Assembly: GCA_014529385.2 (NCBI GenBank)
Contig: CM043956.1
Coordinates: 63,988,620-64,052,619 of the forward strand
Length of the DNA stretch: 64,000 nt
Reading direction: 5' to 3'
Source of the DNA: Adiantum capillus-veneris
Taxonomy: Eukaryota; Streptophyta; Polypodiopsida; Polypodiales; Pteridaceae
Shown here: positions 32,256 to 44,418 of the stretch, piece after piece
How positions within the stretch are numbered: the stretch's first letter is position 1
Layout: every line of letters starts with the position of its first letter
The notes under the pieces: generated by a model
What the model saw: only the letters and a program-made list of their open reading frames with translations
What the model was told of the DNA's origin: nothing
Databases searched by the model: none
Program-made: the position numbers and the translations under genes

Positions 32256-35200
32256 ATGGCTGACAACAACAACAAAGATGTGTTCAAGATGTTTGATGTT
32301 GAGGACAGGTTGGATGGGGACAATTACCCTATGCAGGCTTATATGATGCAACACGTTCTTGTGTCAAAGGGCGTCTGGAATATTGTGTAGGGCATTGATG
32401 TACGTCCTGGTTCTGAGGATGCAGGCGATGTTGAGGATGTTGCAGGTCTTGCTGCTATTAGAGTTGTTTTGTCTATGGTAGAACAAGCTCGTTGGGATGT
32501 AAAGGATGCGCAGGCTCATGCATTGATTACGTTGTCTGTGAAGCACACCATTGTTCCTCACATCCGTTCAGCAAAATCTGCAAAACGGGCTTGGGATATT
32601 CTAGCAGGTCTTTATGCAAGCCGCAATGAGGCTAAAATTGCGTTGCTGCGTCAAGAGCTGGAGTCGAAGATTATGCATGAGGAAGATGATATGGGCACGT
32701 TCCTTACTAGTGTCAAGGATATCAATGAGCAGCTTACTTCTGCAATTGAAGTCATTTCAGACAGTTCCCTTGTGCAGACTGTTCTTGATGCCTTACCAGA
32801 TTCTTACCAGATTTTTGCTAGTACTTAGAGACTTATGACCCAAGGAAATCCAGAAGTTGTCAAGTTTGATGCATTATTCACATTGCTCTAGAAAGAGTCC
32901 CTTTCTAGAAAAAACAGGACTAGACAGCGTGCAGTTGAACAGGCTTTTATTGCTTCTCAAAGAAAGGGTGGTAACAGGAATGCAGCCACTTCTTATGGTT
33001 ATGATGCGAGTGGAAAAACTTATGTTCCCAATGCTTCTGTTGGCAACACTTCATCTGGCAATTCTGGTGATAAGGGCAAAAAGAAGATGCGTTGCCATTA
33101 TTGTAAAGTTAATGATCACTTGATCAAGTTTTGTCCTAAGTTGAAAGCCAAAGAGGCTAAGAAGAAAGAGGGTGGTTCCACTGCAAATGCTGGTTCCACT
33201 ACAAATGCAGCCATTGTTGAGTCTTCTATGAAAGGAGACTGTGATGCTGATGTCGATGCAGAATGGGGTTTTAGCACATAGTGCACTTACAATCCTGTTG
33301 TCCAAGATGCATGCTTGTGAGTTGTTGCAGATTCACATGTGTGGTATTTTGACAGTGGTGCTACAAAGCACATTACCTCACATCCTGAATTGTTTACCTC
33401 TCTCCAGTCTGTCCCTCATGGGAATTCAGTCACTTGTTCCAACAATGCCTCTTATCCAGTTCAAGGAGTTGGAAAGATTGTGCTTACTGCTGCAAATGGC
33501 AGTTCCTTCACACTTGTCGATGCACTTTATGTACCAGGGATCAAGAAGAATCTCTTGTCTGTATCTGCACCTGCTAGACTTGGACTTGTAGTCAAATTTG
33601 TGGATGATAGATGTACAGTTCATGATCTCAGTTTTGGTGATGAAATTGTTGCATCTGGTCTTTTGTGCCGTGGGCTGTATAAGTTCACTTTGTATGACAA
33701 GTGTGGAAATTTTTTGCAAATGCTGTTGCAGATTCAAGGGCTATTTCAGATGCAAAACTTTGGCATGCACGTTTTGGTCATCTGAATTTTGCTAGTTTGT
33801 TGCGTTTGCAGAAATCTGATATGGTTGCTTCTTTTCCGCCTCTTGAAGCACCTGTCAAACATGTTTGTGAAGGCTTTATTTTGGGTAAGATGCAGCGTTC
33901 TAAGTTTCCAAAGGATGGTTCAGTTCGGGCCACATGCAGGTTGCAACTTAAGCATAGTGATGTTTGTGGGCCATGCAAACTCCGTCCTTGGGCAATTACC
34001 TTTACTTCATGGGTATTTCCGCTTAAAGCAAAGTCCAAAGTTTTTATGTGCTTCAAACAATTTCTGGCTGTGGCTGAAAATGTATTGAAATGTACTATGG
34101 GCACCCTCCGTTCCGATCGAGGGGGGGAGTATATGCCTCATGAATTTAATGCATTTCTGGCTAGTCATGGGATAAAACACCAATGTAGAGTGCCTTATAC
34201 ACCTCAGCAAAATGGTGTTGCTGAGAGGAAAAACAGGTCATTGACGGAAATGGCACGATGTATGGTCAAAAGTCAAGCTTTGCCGCATTATTTTTGGCTT
34301 GAGTCCATCATGTGTGCCACTTATGTACTTAACAGGTGTCCTACGAAAGCTTTGCAGACTATTACTCCATATGAAGCATGGCATGATAGAAAGCCTTCTA
34401 TTAAGCACATGCGTGTTTTTGGCTATTTGGCATATGCTTTGGTGCCACAAACACAACGCAAAAAATTGGATGATAAGGCTGTCAAATGTTTTTTTTTTCT
34501 ATAGTGCTGAAAGCAAAGGTTACAGGTTATATCATCCGCAGACAAAGCGTATTCTGGTTTCATGGGATATAGTGTTTGTGGAAGATTCTATTCAGCCCTT
34601 GCTGTGATGTACTAGAGACAGTAATGTAAGCTCACAGGACATTTATGACACTTTGTTGCCTCTTTTCAGAGGTGGAAATACGAATGTAATTTCCAATGAG
34701 GCAAATGTACAACCTATGGGGGTTTCTAAAAATGGTACAGATCAGCCTATTACTAATGCAGATGTACATGATGTACTTGATGAGGAAAGGGCTGAAAATG
34801 AGCAGGCTAGAGGTATGCCAAAATGGCTGGTGCACACTTTGCGTGACAGTAAACTAGATGCACCTTTGTCTAGTTGTACTCGTTCAGGCTCTTGCCATGC
34901 ATCTTATGCATCAGATTGTTATGCTTTGGCTGTGTCTAGCTTACATGATGTTGAGGAGCCTCTGACTTTTGATGAAGCACAAAATTCAAAAAATTGGATG
35001 GCTGCCATGCAATCAGAATATGATGCACTTATAGAAAATGACACATGGACTTAATGTGATTTGCGTCCTGGAAAAAAGGCCATTGGTACGAAGTGGGTTT
35101 ACAAGTTGAAACGCAAGCCGGATGGTGAGATCGATCGCCATAAGGCTCGACTTGTTGCAAAGGGTTATGCACAGCAAAAAGGTATAGATTATGAAGAGAC

Positions 35201-36487
35201 TTTTGCTCCCACTTGTCGTATGACTACTGTGCATTTTCTATGTGCATTGGCAGGTCATTTTGGTTGGGATGTACATCAATCAGACATTGTTATTGCTTTC
35301 TTGAATGGTGACATATTTGAGGAAGTTTATGTAACGCAGCCTCGCGGTTTTGTCATAAAAGGACAAGAGGACAAAGTGTGCAGATGTAAGAAGGCTTTGT
35401 ATGGGTTGAAGCAATATCCTCGTGCTTGGTATGAGAAAGCTGACACTCATTTGGTTAAACAAGGCTTTCGTAACCGTCCAACAGAAAGAAAATTGTATGT
35501 AAAGCGTGAGGGTGATGTACATCTCATTGTGGTTCTTTATGTTGCTGATCACTGGACCAAATGAGAGACATATTGCTGAATTTAAGGCTGATTTGAATGC
35601 TACTTTCAAGATGAAAGATTTGGGGTTGTTGCATCATTACTTGGGTATACGATTTAAGCAGTGTGATGGTGGTATTGCCTTGTGTCAGAAAAGTTACATA
35701 GAGACATTGCTATGTAAGTTTGGACTTGATGATTGCAAACCTATTGCCACTCTCATGGAAACAAGTTTGAAGTTGAGTCTACATGATGTTGGCGATCCTG
35801 CTGATGTCACTCTTTACCGAACTGCTGTTGGTTGTCTCATTTATGTATGCAACACGAAGCCGGATATTCAGTTTGCAGTCTCACAGGTTAGCAGATTTAT
35901 GCATAGCCCAGGGTCTAAGCATTGGCAGGCTGTCAAGAGGATTTTCCACTACCTTAGTGGCACTTTACATCTTGGCTTGTTGTATCCCAAGGGGGGATCA
36001 TTGCCGCCAGACTTACATGCTTTTTCGGACTAAGATTGGGCTGGTTGTTTTGACGCATGAGTGTCCACAAGTGGTTTTGGTTTCATACTTGGCAGTTCAT
36101 GGTATATCATGGTTGAGCAAGAAGCAACCTAGTGTGGCCACTTCGAGTTGCGAAGCTGAGTACAGGGCATTCTTCACAGCTACTGTTGAGTATGTATGGC
36201 TCAGACGCCTTATGGCTGATTTGGGTGTTGGACAGGACACTGCCAACAATATCAACACTGACAATCAGAGCACATTGGCAGTTGCAAGGAACCCAGTTTT
36301 TCATGCTCGCACAAAGCACATTGAGGTGCATTACCACTATGTCAGGGAGAGGCTCTCAACAGGAGAGATCAGCTTGGCTTATGTGCCAACACGGGACAAC
36401 CTTGCAGATCTTTTCACAAAGGCATTGTCTCGTGAGAAGCTTGAAGCTTTCTGCAAAGCTTTGGACTTACTCCCCTTTTTGGACTGA
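32256..36487 (+). pseudogene. copia gag-pol, disrupted
   Basis: ATG at 32256. Gag (32256-33080), zinc knuckle CHYCKVNDHLIKFC (33090-33132), protease DSGAT (33345-33359) and pre-integrase (DALYVPGIKKNLL) share one frame, broken only by TAG at 32388, 32826, 32889 and 33279 and TGA at 33318. A frameshift lies at the T run near 33711. Integrase has HARFGHLN, CEGF (a zinc Cys replaced by Phe), HSDVCGP, SDRGGEY and VAERKN, but lacks part of the core after HSDVCGP. RT has KWVYKLKRKPDGEIDRHKAR and FLNGDIFEEVYV; its YVDD reads YVAD next to a frameshift at about 35540. RNase H (SWLSKKQP, TSSCEAEYRA) ends LLPFLD. Not functional. Confidence 0.93.
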
Positions 36488-36550
36488 TCATGTCCTCAGG
36501 GCATGGCACTTCCCTTTACTCATGTGCCAGCTCTCGTTCACCGCATCACT

Positions 36551-36562
36551 CCAGAGGGGATT
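36551..36562 (+). promoter_or_regulatory. copia polypurine tract
   Basis: CCAGAGGGGATT immediately before the 3' LTR. Confidence 0.8.
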
Positions 36563-36790
36563 TGTTACCATATACATGTGGTAGTGATGTGTGTGAACAC
36601 ACTAGGACCATCGGGGCATTTTTTCCCTCTTTAGGAGGTTTTTTTCCCCGAGCATTGTATATACGCCCATCACTCTAGGGCTATCTATCTTTTCCATTGC
36701 ATACTAAGTAACACACTCTCTATTGTGTGCCTTGAGCTTCCTTCGTCTTCTCCAAGCTGTGTGTGTTTCTCTGCAACCCCAATTCCAACA
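36563..36790 (+). repeat. copia 3' LTR
   Basis: 228 bp, TGTTACC to CCCCAATTCCAACA. Confidence 0.93.
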
Positions 36791-36795
36791 GGTAA

Positions 36796-37150
36796 AATCT
36801 CGACAACAGTCACAAGTGATACCAACATCTTAGGAAATCAGCATGCCAAAGCAACCTGATGGTACAATCAAGCAAAGAGCACACAAGCTACAAGATATGC
36901 TCTTTAGAAGACAGCATTAGAAAACCTCGACATCAGAAACCCTTGAGTTAATTACTCAGACCCAACTCTTACAAAGCATAATGGTTTTAATTGCATTGAT
37001 CTTCAAAGCATGATAGATCCAACCCAAGCTATGCATAGACACGATTGTTCAACCCATGCACACAGTCGTCCCGGAGTACGCCATCTAGGAGGGGTGGAAG
37101 GGAACTAAGTAATTAAGGGCAATGTCTGAAAAGGGAGGAAAAATTTTGAT
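36796..37150 (+). other. end of the element that hosts the copia insertion
   Basis: Continues the polar, low-complexity coding-like sequence found left of 31663. A purine-rich stretch (AAAAGGGAGGAAAAATTT) near 37130-37150 precedes TGTTAACGTG, which could be an LTR start. Confidence 0.35.
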
Positions 37151-39281
37151 GTTAACGTGTAATTTTTTGCAAATTTACCTAATAATGCCCTTATAAATCA
37201 TCAACAGGCGAAATTTAACTGATAATATCTCCCCAATGAGTGTAAACAGTGTATATACTATCAAAAAAACATCAAAATAAGTCCTTTTTTGTTATTTTTC
37301 ATCATTTTTCTTGATATTGAGACTTTAAAAATAGAGAAATCAAACAAAAGACAATAAAGATGTGTTTTTCAATGGATTTTTCTAATTATTAGATTTTCAC
37401 TTTGCTTTTTTAGCGTATTTTATTATTTTCTTTGATTTTTTCAATAAACGTGTCAAAAATTAATAATAAATAGCAAGCTCATATGGAAAAATGTAAGGCA
37501 TGCTGATGATCAAAAGGACAAGGCGGACAGACACAAAAATTTCAATCAAATCGGCAGACGGAAGCGAGAAGCCTAAATTAGGCGACCAGACCTACTTTTG
37601 CAAAATTCTTGCAGAATGAGCTACAGGAATCCGATTCAAAAAAAATTTGACTCTAACATAGATTTCATGGCCTAGTAGGACTAACATGGGAATTTGGGGG
37701 AAAATGGCTCGGGAAGTTCGAGTATAGATACCCATGGTAGCTTAAAATCACCTCATTTCCACTTGTTGCCTTTGGAGAGAGAGCTTTTCGACCTTCTTCG
37801 CGTGCATTTTCTGGAGTCTACAGTCGCCTGTTCACAGCGCCATCACACACGAGACATGAGGGGTAAGTTCTATACTTATCAATGATCCATTCTATACGGC
37901 CGGTAGCTAGTCTAAACCCCTAGAAAAAACCCTAGAATCCGAGCAATGCACGAAGACCTACGACCAAAAATTGACCATAGCGGCTTGTCAGCTCAACCAA
38001 ACCAGGCGATACTTGAACTATAGCATGCTGCTAGAAGATAAAACACTTCTATATCAATAGTTGACCATTCAGCAAGGGTCGAGGGGGGTCCGAAGTAGAA
38101 AAGGTAGGTTTTTGGCAGATGCCAGAATTGGATTCTGACTCCACAGACAACTTATATATGGGGTATATATACAATGTATATGGTTGGTTTCATAAAATCA
38201 ATCAAGACAAGCCCTCGAAAAGCAGAAAACAACTCGAAGGCTACAAAGCGTCAAATTTGACATACGAGGTCAAACCAACTCCAAATGGGCCAAAATTGGA
38301 TGAGTTGCTTCAGGACTATGTAGCGGACAAGTTCATAGCCTCAAAAGTGACTAACCAAATCTACAAGCCATGTAGTCACAAAAAGCGATGATTTCATAGT
38401 CAACATAGCACGAAGTGATGTCGGCAACACAAAAACTTACCAAATTCAATTTAGGACTTATTTTAGGTGTATAGAATATGTTTAGGTCGAAATTCTCAAG
38501 TTTTGCAAGAAAAAGTTGACTGTTGTAAATAATCCCCATTATTTAGTTTTGCAATATTTTGGCTTGAAAATTTTCTATCACTTCATCTATCACTTGTGCA
38601 CACCTATTACATGCCACATTTCAAGTATGAGCCAAAATGATCGATGATAACTTGGAAAATTGCCAAAAAACGCAAAGAAGTCTTGTCAAACCAATTTCTG
38701 AGTTATCTGCCACATTTCTTGATCCAAATCACCTCAAATCTCATACACATAGTCTACATCATTCTTAGAACCAAGTTGCACCAAAAAATGTCTATTTTGA
38801 TGAAAATAATAATAATCGTGATTATTTACTTTTTGTCCAAGATGGGGGGAAATTGCAACTTTGACTTCATGGGACCAAGGCATATGATGTCCTAAGCCAA
38901 CTAACCAAGTTTGAACAAATTTGGAGCTCAAAATCTCAAATTTCCTTTATATCTACTGTTTTAGAGACGAAAAGCCTAAATCTAGCACCATTCTCACACT
39001 GTGCACTCAAATGAGCCCACACTTCACTCAGAGTATCTATTTGATATATATTCCAAGCCCACCAAAATTGCAAAAAGTTGAAAAAATTCATCAGCTGTAA
39101 ATAATCGTGATTATTTACTTTTGTTGCAAATTTTTGCTTGAACTTCAAGAATTTGATCTTTACATGTTCAAAAATTGATTTGAAGCAAATTGGACTCATT
39201 TTGTCAGCAATTCAGACTGAAGGACATTTCAGAGCGAAATCTGCCAAATTTTCTAACTTTGACACTCTATTCACTTAATAG
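37151..39281 (+). other. possible LTR/leader with intron before the unknown ORF
   Basis: AT-rich, no long frame. TGTTAACGTG at about 37151 may open an LTR. GAGGG|GTAAGTTC at 37862/37863 looks like a strong donor and TTAATAG at 39275-39281 like an acceptor right before the ATG at 39287, so a leader intron is possible. Inside are two copies of an AATAATCGTGATTATTTAC phrase (38811-38829 and 39097-39118, the latter with perfect 10-bp arms). Inference. Confidence 0.35.
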
Positions 39282-39286
39282 GAGCC

Positions 39287-42200
39287 ATGCAAGCTGCAGA
39301 AAAGGCCAAGAAGATGGTCTCTCAAAAGGAGAAGCTACAACACCTGCCACCATACCAACTGGACCCCAGTTCAGTAAAGACAACCAAAGCAACCTATCTG
39401 TCGAAAGAACAGCATCAGGAGAACAACACAGCGGTTTTCATAGGGAGATTTAAAGCTGAAGAAGGACATCAGCTAGAACTACAACTTTTGCCAAAAGAGG
39501 TCTTCAATGTCATAGCAAAGCTTGAGACAAAAGAAGCTAACAGAAGGCTTGGACTTAGAGAGTTCTACGACCAAGAGCCATGTGGTGTATATTTTCAGAA
39601 AGCTTATGAGCTCCTGCCCACAATCAAGAAAAATGGAACAACCCAGATTATTGACCAGCAAGGGCACAAGGTAGAAGTGATAATTACGAAAGAAATAGTG
39701 GTTGAAGCTCTTAAATTGCCGACAGAAGGGATGACTATGAGGGCTAGAGATAGAAAGACAGCATGTACCTTCACCAAGGAAACCGCTGCAGCAACCTTTG
39801 TTGGTCTCATTTAGAAGCAAGTGGAAAAACCAGAAAGTATATATCATCAACAGTTCTACTTTCTAGCAAAGAGACCGCCAAGGTACACAAGTGTTAAAGT
39901 CGACAACCAGGCAACCCATCGACCACGCACAGTATGTGTTATCCACACTGAAGGGTACAAAGAAAGAGGGCAAGATAACCTATCTAGGAGCACCTGAAGT
40001 ACTCACAAGAATAGCATAATGCTATTGACACGACAGACAATTTGCCACCTGCCCCAGATCAAAACACATGGATAGTGTCAGCACAGCCATCCCCTTGAGC
40101 CACAAGATCCACAAAAAGAGCTTACAAATCCGATGAGGAGTCTGAAGAAAGCTCTCATGAAGCACATAGCAGCGAAAGCTCATACAATGAGGAGAAGAGA
40201 GTCAGACAAGAGGAGATGAAGAAGAAGGCAGTGGCCGCACATCAAGAAGCCTCAGTAGAAAAAGGCAAGGTTTGAAAGGTAAAAAGAAACCTACGAAAGA
40301 AGCCGCCAAGCTGCAGGTGAGGACCTAGAAAGTGGGTACCAAAAGAGCTAAAGGGGCCGAGAACAAAGAACCCTGCACGAAAAGAAGCAGAAGACCCCAA
40401 GGATTTTTGGGAAAGAATGTACTAGGAAGCGGAAGCATTAAAGCTACAAGAAGCCCAAGAAGCTGAGAGAAAAGCTAGAGAAGATGCGTCCGAGCACGAA
40501 AAACAAGCTGAGATGACACAACAAGGTGAGACATAGCACGAACAAAGTGATATGTCTCCCAGACCATCGTAACCTACTACTACGAAACAATACAACCACC
40601 CCATGCCAGGCCCTCCACCATCACCAACACATAGACCCGCTGAAGGAGAACAAAACAAGGAAAAAGAGCCTGGACCGCAAGAAGCAATAGGATCTGAACA
40701 ACAAGAAACAACCAAACAAACCAAAGCAAAGGAGCGAGTGTCGGAAAGAACAACAAGTCCTGAACCAAAGGAGGCCACAAGGTTTGAGCAAACAAAGGCA
40801 CAAGAATGAGAAAGCACACTCACCATCCAGCAGGAAATGATCGAGGCATCCACGAAGCCTCAAGAAGACAAAGCAGTAGAGACAAAAGCACAGCCTCAAA
40901 GGGAGGAACAAACTCGGCCACTACCATAAACAGCCGCCACAACCCCACCAAAAGAATCACAAGACCCTGTTGAATCATCTAGACAGCTCACAGAAACTGA
41001 AGACTGGCAGACAAATGATGAGGTATTTATCAAAGTTAATGAATATGTAAAGCAGATGCAGGAGATGACAGAAAAAATGCGATCGGCAGCACTTAGCCGC
41101 AGTGCTAAGGCTAAAGAGTTGGAAATGGTGATAGATGCTCTTCAAGGAGGGTTAGAGGACTCATTAAATGTCATCACCGATCTGCAAAAACAAGTTCAAC
41201 GATTGAAAGCGAAGCTGAACAACACCAGCTAGCCAGAGAAAAGCAGCAAAAGGAAATGGAAGAGCTAGGCCAACTTCTCATGAAGTTAACAGATGCCTGC
41301 AAGACCAAAGACGAACAACTAACAGAAGTTACTAACAAACTCTTAACTACAACTCTGTCAGTTCAAAAGATCCAAGTACGGTTAGATGTAGCAAACACTT
41401 CACTACAATACTCAGAGTAGAGGATCAACGATCAGGCAACCTTCTTGCGATAGATAAGAGAAAATCTCGCAATTGCCTCGATCAAAGGTACAGACGAAGT
41501 GTATAAAGCACTGAAGAAAAAGAATAAAGATCTTGAGCTAGAGCTAAAGCTAGAGCAGTCACAATGCAGAGACCTTGCATTAATGCGGGTACAAAGAGAA
41601 GAAGAGCTGCTCAAGGAGATAACAAAGTTGAAGAGAGTTAACCAGCTACTACGAGAGGGACAACAAGAGATGCAAGAAGAAGTAGGTACCTCACTGACAA
41701 CCCCACATTGATATTCCCTCAGTCTCATTTACTGAGATGGAAACACAGTCGATAGAAGGGCTCACGGGAGAAGAAGAATTTCAAGTACCATTAACAGATG
41801 CCGATCAAGTCCCGATGGTCCAGCTATCAAAAGCTAAAGAAGATGCGCTTAAGGAGAAGGTTGCTCAGGAGACAGATGAGCAGTGGAAGGGAGTGATGGA
41901 TTGGGAGTTGAGAATTATTTATTCTGTCAATGTTACTCAACTCACTCCCAACCAAATCAATGCACAATGGCATCAACAATCACTGCCATATCCCTTGATC
42001 AAGGTAGAGCTGCTACACGCCAAGGAACGACTATATAAAGACATGAAAGTAGAAGACACAGATGAAGTCCATCCCAAGTGGAGAAAAAGCTAGTTGAACA
42101 AGAATCCTAGATACTTGATTCTATTCACAAGAGCACCTGCGGCACTTCAAAAAGACCCAACTTTTTGTCTTGTACCAAGAGTAAGGACGTGGCAAGCACA

Positions 42201-42475
42201 CGAGGCAATGACAAAGAAGCCGCCTACATGGCTGAATTATCCAAGATTGCTAGCTCCATAGAAGGGAACGCCGACAGAGGAATACATGGTGAAAACCCTA
42301 ACGAACTCCATGGCATTCTTCAAAAGTCTCCCTGATCTTTAATGTGCTATCCTCTAAAAAATTTGCCGAATGTTGCTTACATGTATTGAAGGCTTTCATG
42401 AGCCAGAGCAAGAAAGAGCACCGTGGATGTCCTTCCTTGAGGGAAATAAGGGTTTATGCTACGACCTAGGGACTA
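39287..42475 (+). pseudogene. long frame of unknown family (retroelement protein candidate)
   Basis: Starts at ATG 39287, open for 175 codons to TAG (39812), then a further 60 codons in frame; later parts need frame changes and read through several stops. Order: a globular-looking region with RLGLREFYDQEPCGVYFQKA and VVEALKLPTEGMT, faintly like the plant transposon protein domain Transposase_32 (uncertain); an acidic, Lys/Glu/Gln-rich linker (40080-40980); a coiled coil (about 41030-41700, KKNKDLELELKLEQ, LLKEITKLKRVNQLLREGQQ); a C-terminal domain (41737-42475) with WLNYPRL, TEEYMVKTL, CYDL. About 1,060 codons remain. Nothing in it is gag, protease, RT or integrase. A diverged copy of its end at 46735 is followed by an LTR. 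Confidence 0.6.
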
Positions 42476-42476
42476 C

Positions 42477-43492
42477 ATGAGTACGAGGACCTATAGGTAT
42501 ATACGATTGGTACACACTTGTAGGTACTATTGCAGGCATTGAGCTACCATGTAGTGGTGCTTTACTAACAAATGAGGTCCATGGAGTGTTTCTTGGCATG
42601 CCCATCATTGGGGTAGGCATGGTAGCCGTGGCGTCATTAAGGGAAAGATGAGCTAGACTTGGAAAAGTAAAGCTATCACTGGTGGATGCAGATTGCACTG
42701 AGACCCCTGACGAAACAACATATGGGGGATCCATCGGACTTACCGAGGGAGTCTCTATTTGCGATAAGGTTGGTTGTTTAGCCTTCCCTATATCCAAGAA
42801 TCTCATGAGACCCGTTGAAGGCATGTGGATCCGCTTGTTCTGTCTCTTTAGCTCAATAACCCTATGGATGACCTCACAAACACTTAGTTGTTGATCCTCC
42901 ACACTAGTAGCACCCGTTGTGGATTGTAGGACATCTAGCCAACCCAAGGGATAGGTGTGACATGTGTATAGGTCGGTTAGAGTTTTTGTTTGTAGTTCGT
43001 ACTCCCAGTTCTCATTTAGGAACACTCCATCTAGGCTTGAGGTGCTAGGGGTGTCCTTTGAACTAAATGCAATGTGGCTCTCTATGGATTGATCCTTAGT
43101 GGTTGCTAAATCAGGAGCACTCGATTGCTCTCCTAGCAAGGATATTGACATAGGAGCTTTTGCTTTTAACTCTCTTCATTGCTCCGCCTTGCGTAAGCTC
43201 TCAATTCCTTTTCCCTAGCTGCAATGATATATCACTCAACCTCTTGCACTTCGGCAAGGCTTCTACCATCAGGTAATATAACCTCGGAGGGAAATAGCTC
43301 TAACGAGTCAAGGGGTGCAGTGAATGGAGTATTCATGTGCACACTCTCTAAGATTATAGGGTCTATGTTGGTCATGAATGATGAATTTACTTCCCCACCC
43401 CCCTCATTTACATCGTTAGCTCCATGTTCGGAGCGAGTGGCTCTACTCAAGGTTTCCTTCAAGCGATTAAGCACTGTTAACTGAGTCAACAT
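42477..43492 (-). pseudogene. antisense frame, unknown (possible retroelement aORF)
   Basis: Two minus-strand frames, 43492-43232 and 43151-42459, separated by one frame break, together encode about 320 aa rich in Ser/Thr/Pro. The first half is Glu-rich (LPDGRSLAEVQEVE), the second has HTYPLGWLDVLQST and IHRVIELKRQNKRIHM. No family was recognised. It lies back-to-back with a plus-strand LTR candidate at 43475, and some Tat-lineage gypsy elements carry antisense ORFs near an LTR, so it might be one of these. It could equally be the gag of another minus-strand element. Confidence 0.4.
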
Positions 43493-44397
43493 CAGTTAAC
43501 AGAAACTGCTAAAGACCAAAGACATACGGATTTACATCGAAGATCAAAGTGAAGAAGCAGTAAAGATTAGAGTTACACATTTTTCACGTTTTTCCAAAAT
43601 GGTCATGTATTGTAAATTCTCGATTTATTTCAAGCCATTGTAATATTTCTAATGTGTTACGGGCTCAATGGGAGTTCCAAGCTGTAAAGAGTAGGTCAGT
43701 TACTGTGCCTAGGTTGCAGATTCAGTAAGTGGTGGAGCCCTAAGGGACTTGGACGCTTGGACATTGCATATTTTTACCCTAGGTACATAAGGCAGTGTGT
43801 AAAAGAAATTAGGGTTCTCAAGCTCATTTGTTGAGAGCACTCTTTGGTGAGAGCTCTTGAGGTGTGTGGCTATGGAGTCCATGAGCTTCTCCTTGCTCAT
43901 GAGACTTGATTAACACTAATCAATGATTCATTCTCTCTCACTATGCCTCTTTCTTACCTCTTATGATTGCCTGTGATGCTTAATTAACTAGACCTTAACT
44001 AATTAGTGGTTAATCCCTCTCTAATCTTGTGTGATTGTCCTCTTTTGCTTGTGTGTGCATGTAGGTTTGATTGGAGTGTGGTGCTCGATAGATCTATGTG
44101 TGTGTGCTTGCAATTAGTGTGTTGCATGATAGGATTACTGTTGTGTGTGTCTTACAATTGTAGCGTGTGCGATTGGGTTGATTAGAGGTGAAGAGAAGTG
44201 GATAGGGAGATTGTCCTTCATTGCGGCTTCGCTCCTCCATAGGCCAAGAAGCTCACCTCGTAGAGTTAACCATTTGTGTTGCCACAATTAGCTCACTAAC
44301 CGTGTGAGTGTTTCCATGCCCTAGCCGGGTAGCTCATCCCTACGGATTGATAATTTTGTTGGTCATTGGAGCTATTGCAACAATGGGACGGCCAACA
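43475..44397 (+). mobile_element. LTR candidate with tRNA-Asp-type primer site
   Basis: 923 bp starting TGTTAACTGAG and ending GGCCAACA, directly before a primer site of the Athila/Tat type. The first bases form a hairpin (GTTAACTGA 43476-43484, TCAGTTAAC 43492-43500). No second copy was found in the window, so its limits rest on the TGTT...AACA ends and the primer site. Confidence 0.5.
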
Positions 44398-44398
44398 T

Positions 44399-44418
44399 TT
44401 GACGTCATTGCCGGGGAT
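44399..44418 (+). promoter_or_regulatory. primer binding site, tRNA-Asp type (decayed)
   Basis: TTGACGTCATTGCCGGGGAT resembles TGGCGCCGTTGCCGGGGA, used by Athila/Tat gypsy elements. The TTGCCGGGGA core is intact. Confidence 0.6.

Larger units (their letters stand above)
31663..36795 (+). mobile_element. structurally complete Ty1/copia element with target duplication
   Basis: LTRs at 31668-31894 and 36563-36790 start TGTTACC and end in A(T/C)A; the 5-bp duplication GGTAA flanks the element (31663-31667, 36791-36795). Primer site, gag, protease, integrase, RT, RNase H and polypurine tract are in copia order. About 12 substitutions separate the LTRs over 227 bp by eye, so the insertion is not young. 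It sits in the WVPK-containing degenerate element. Confidence 0.95.
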
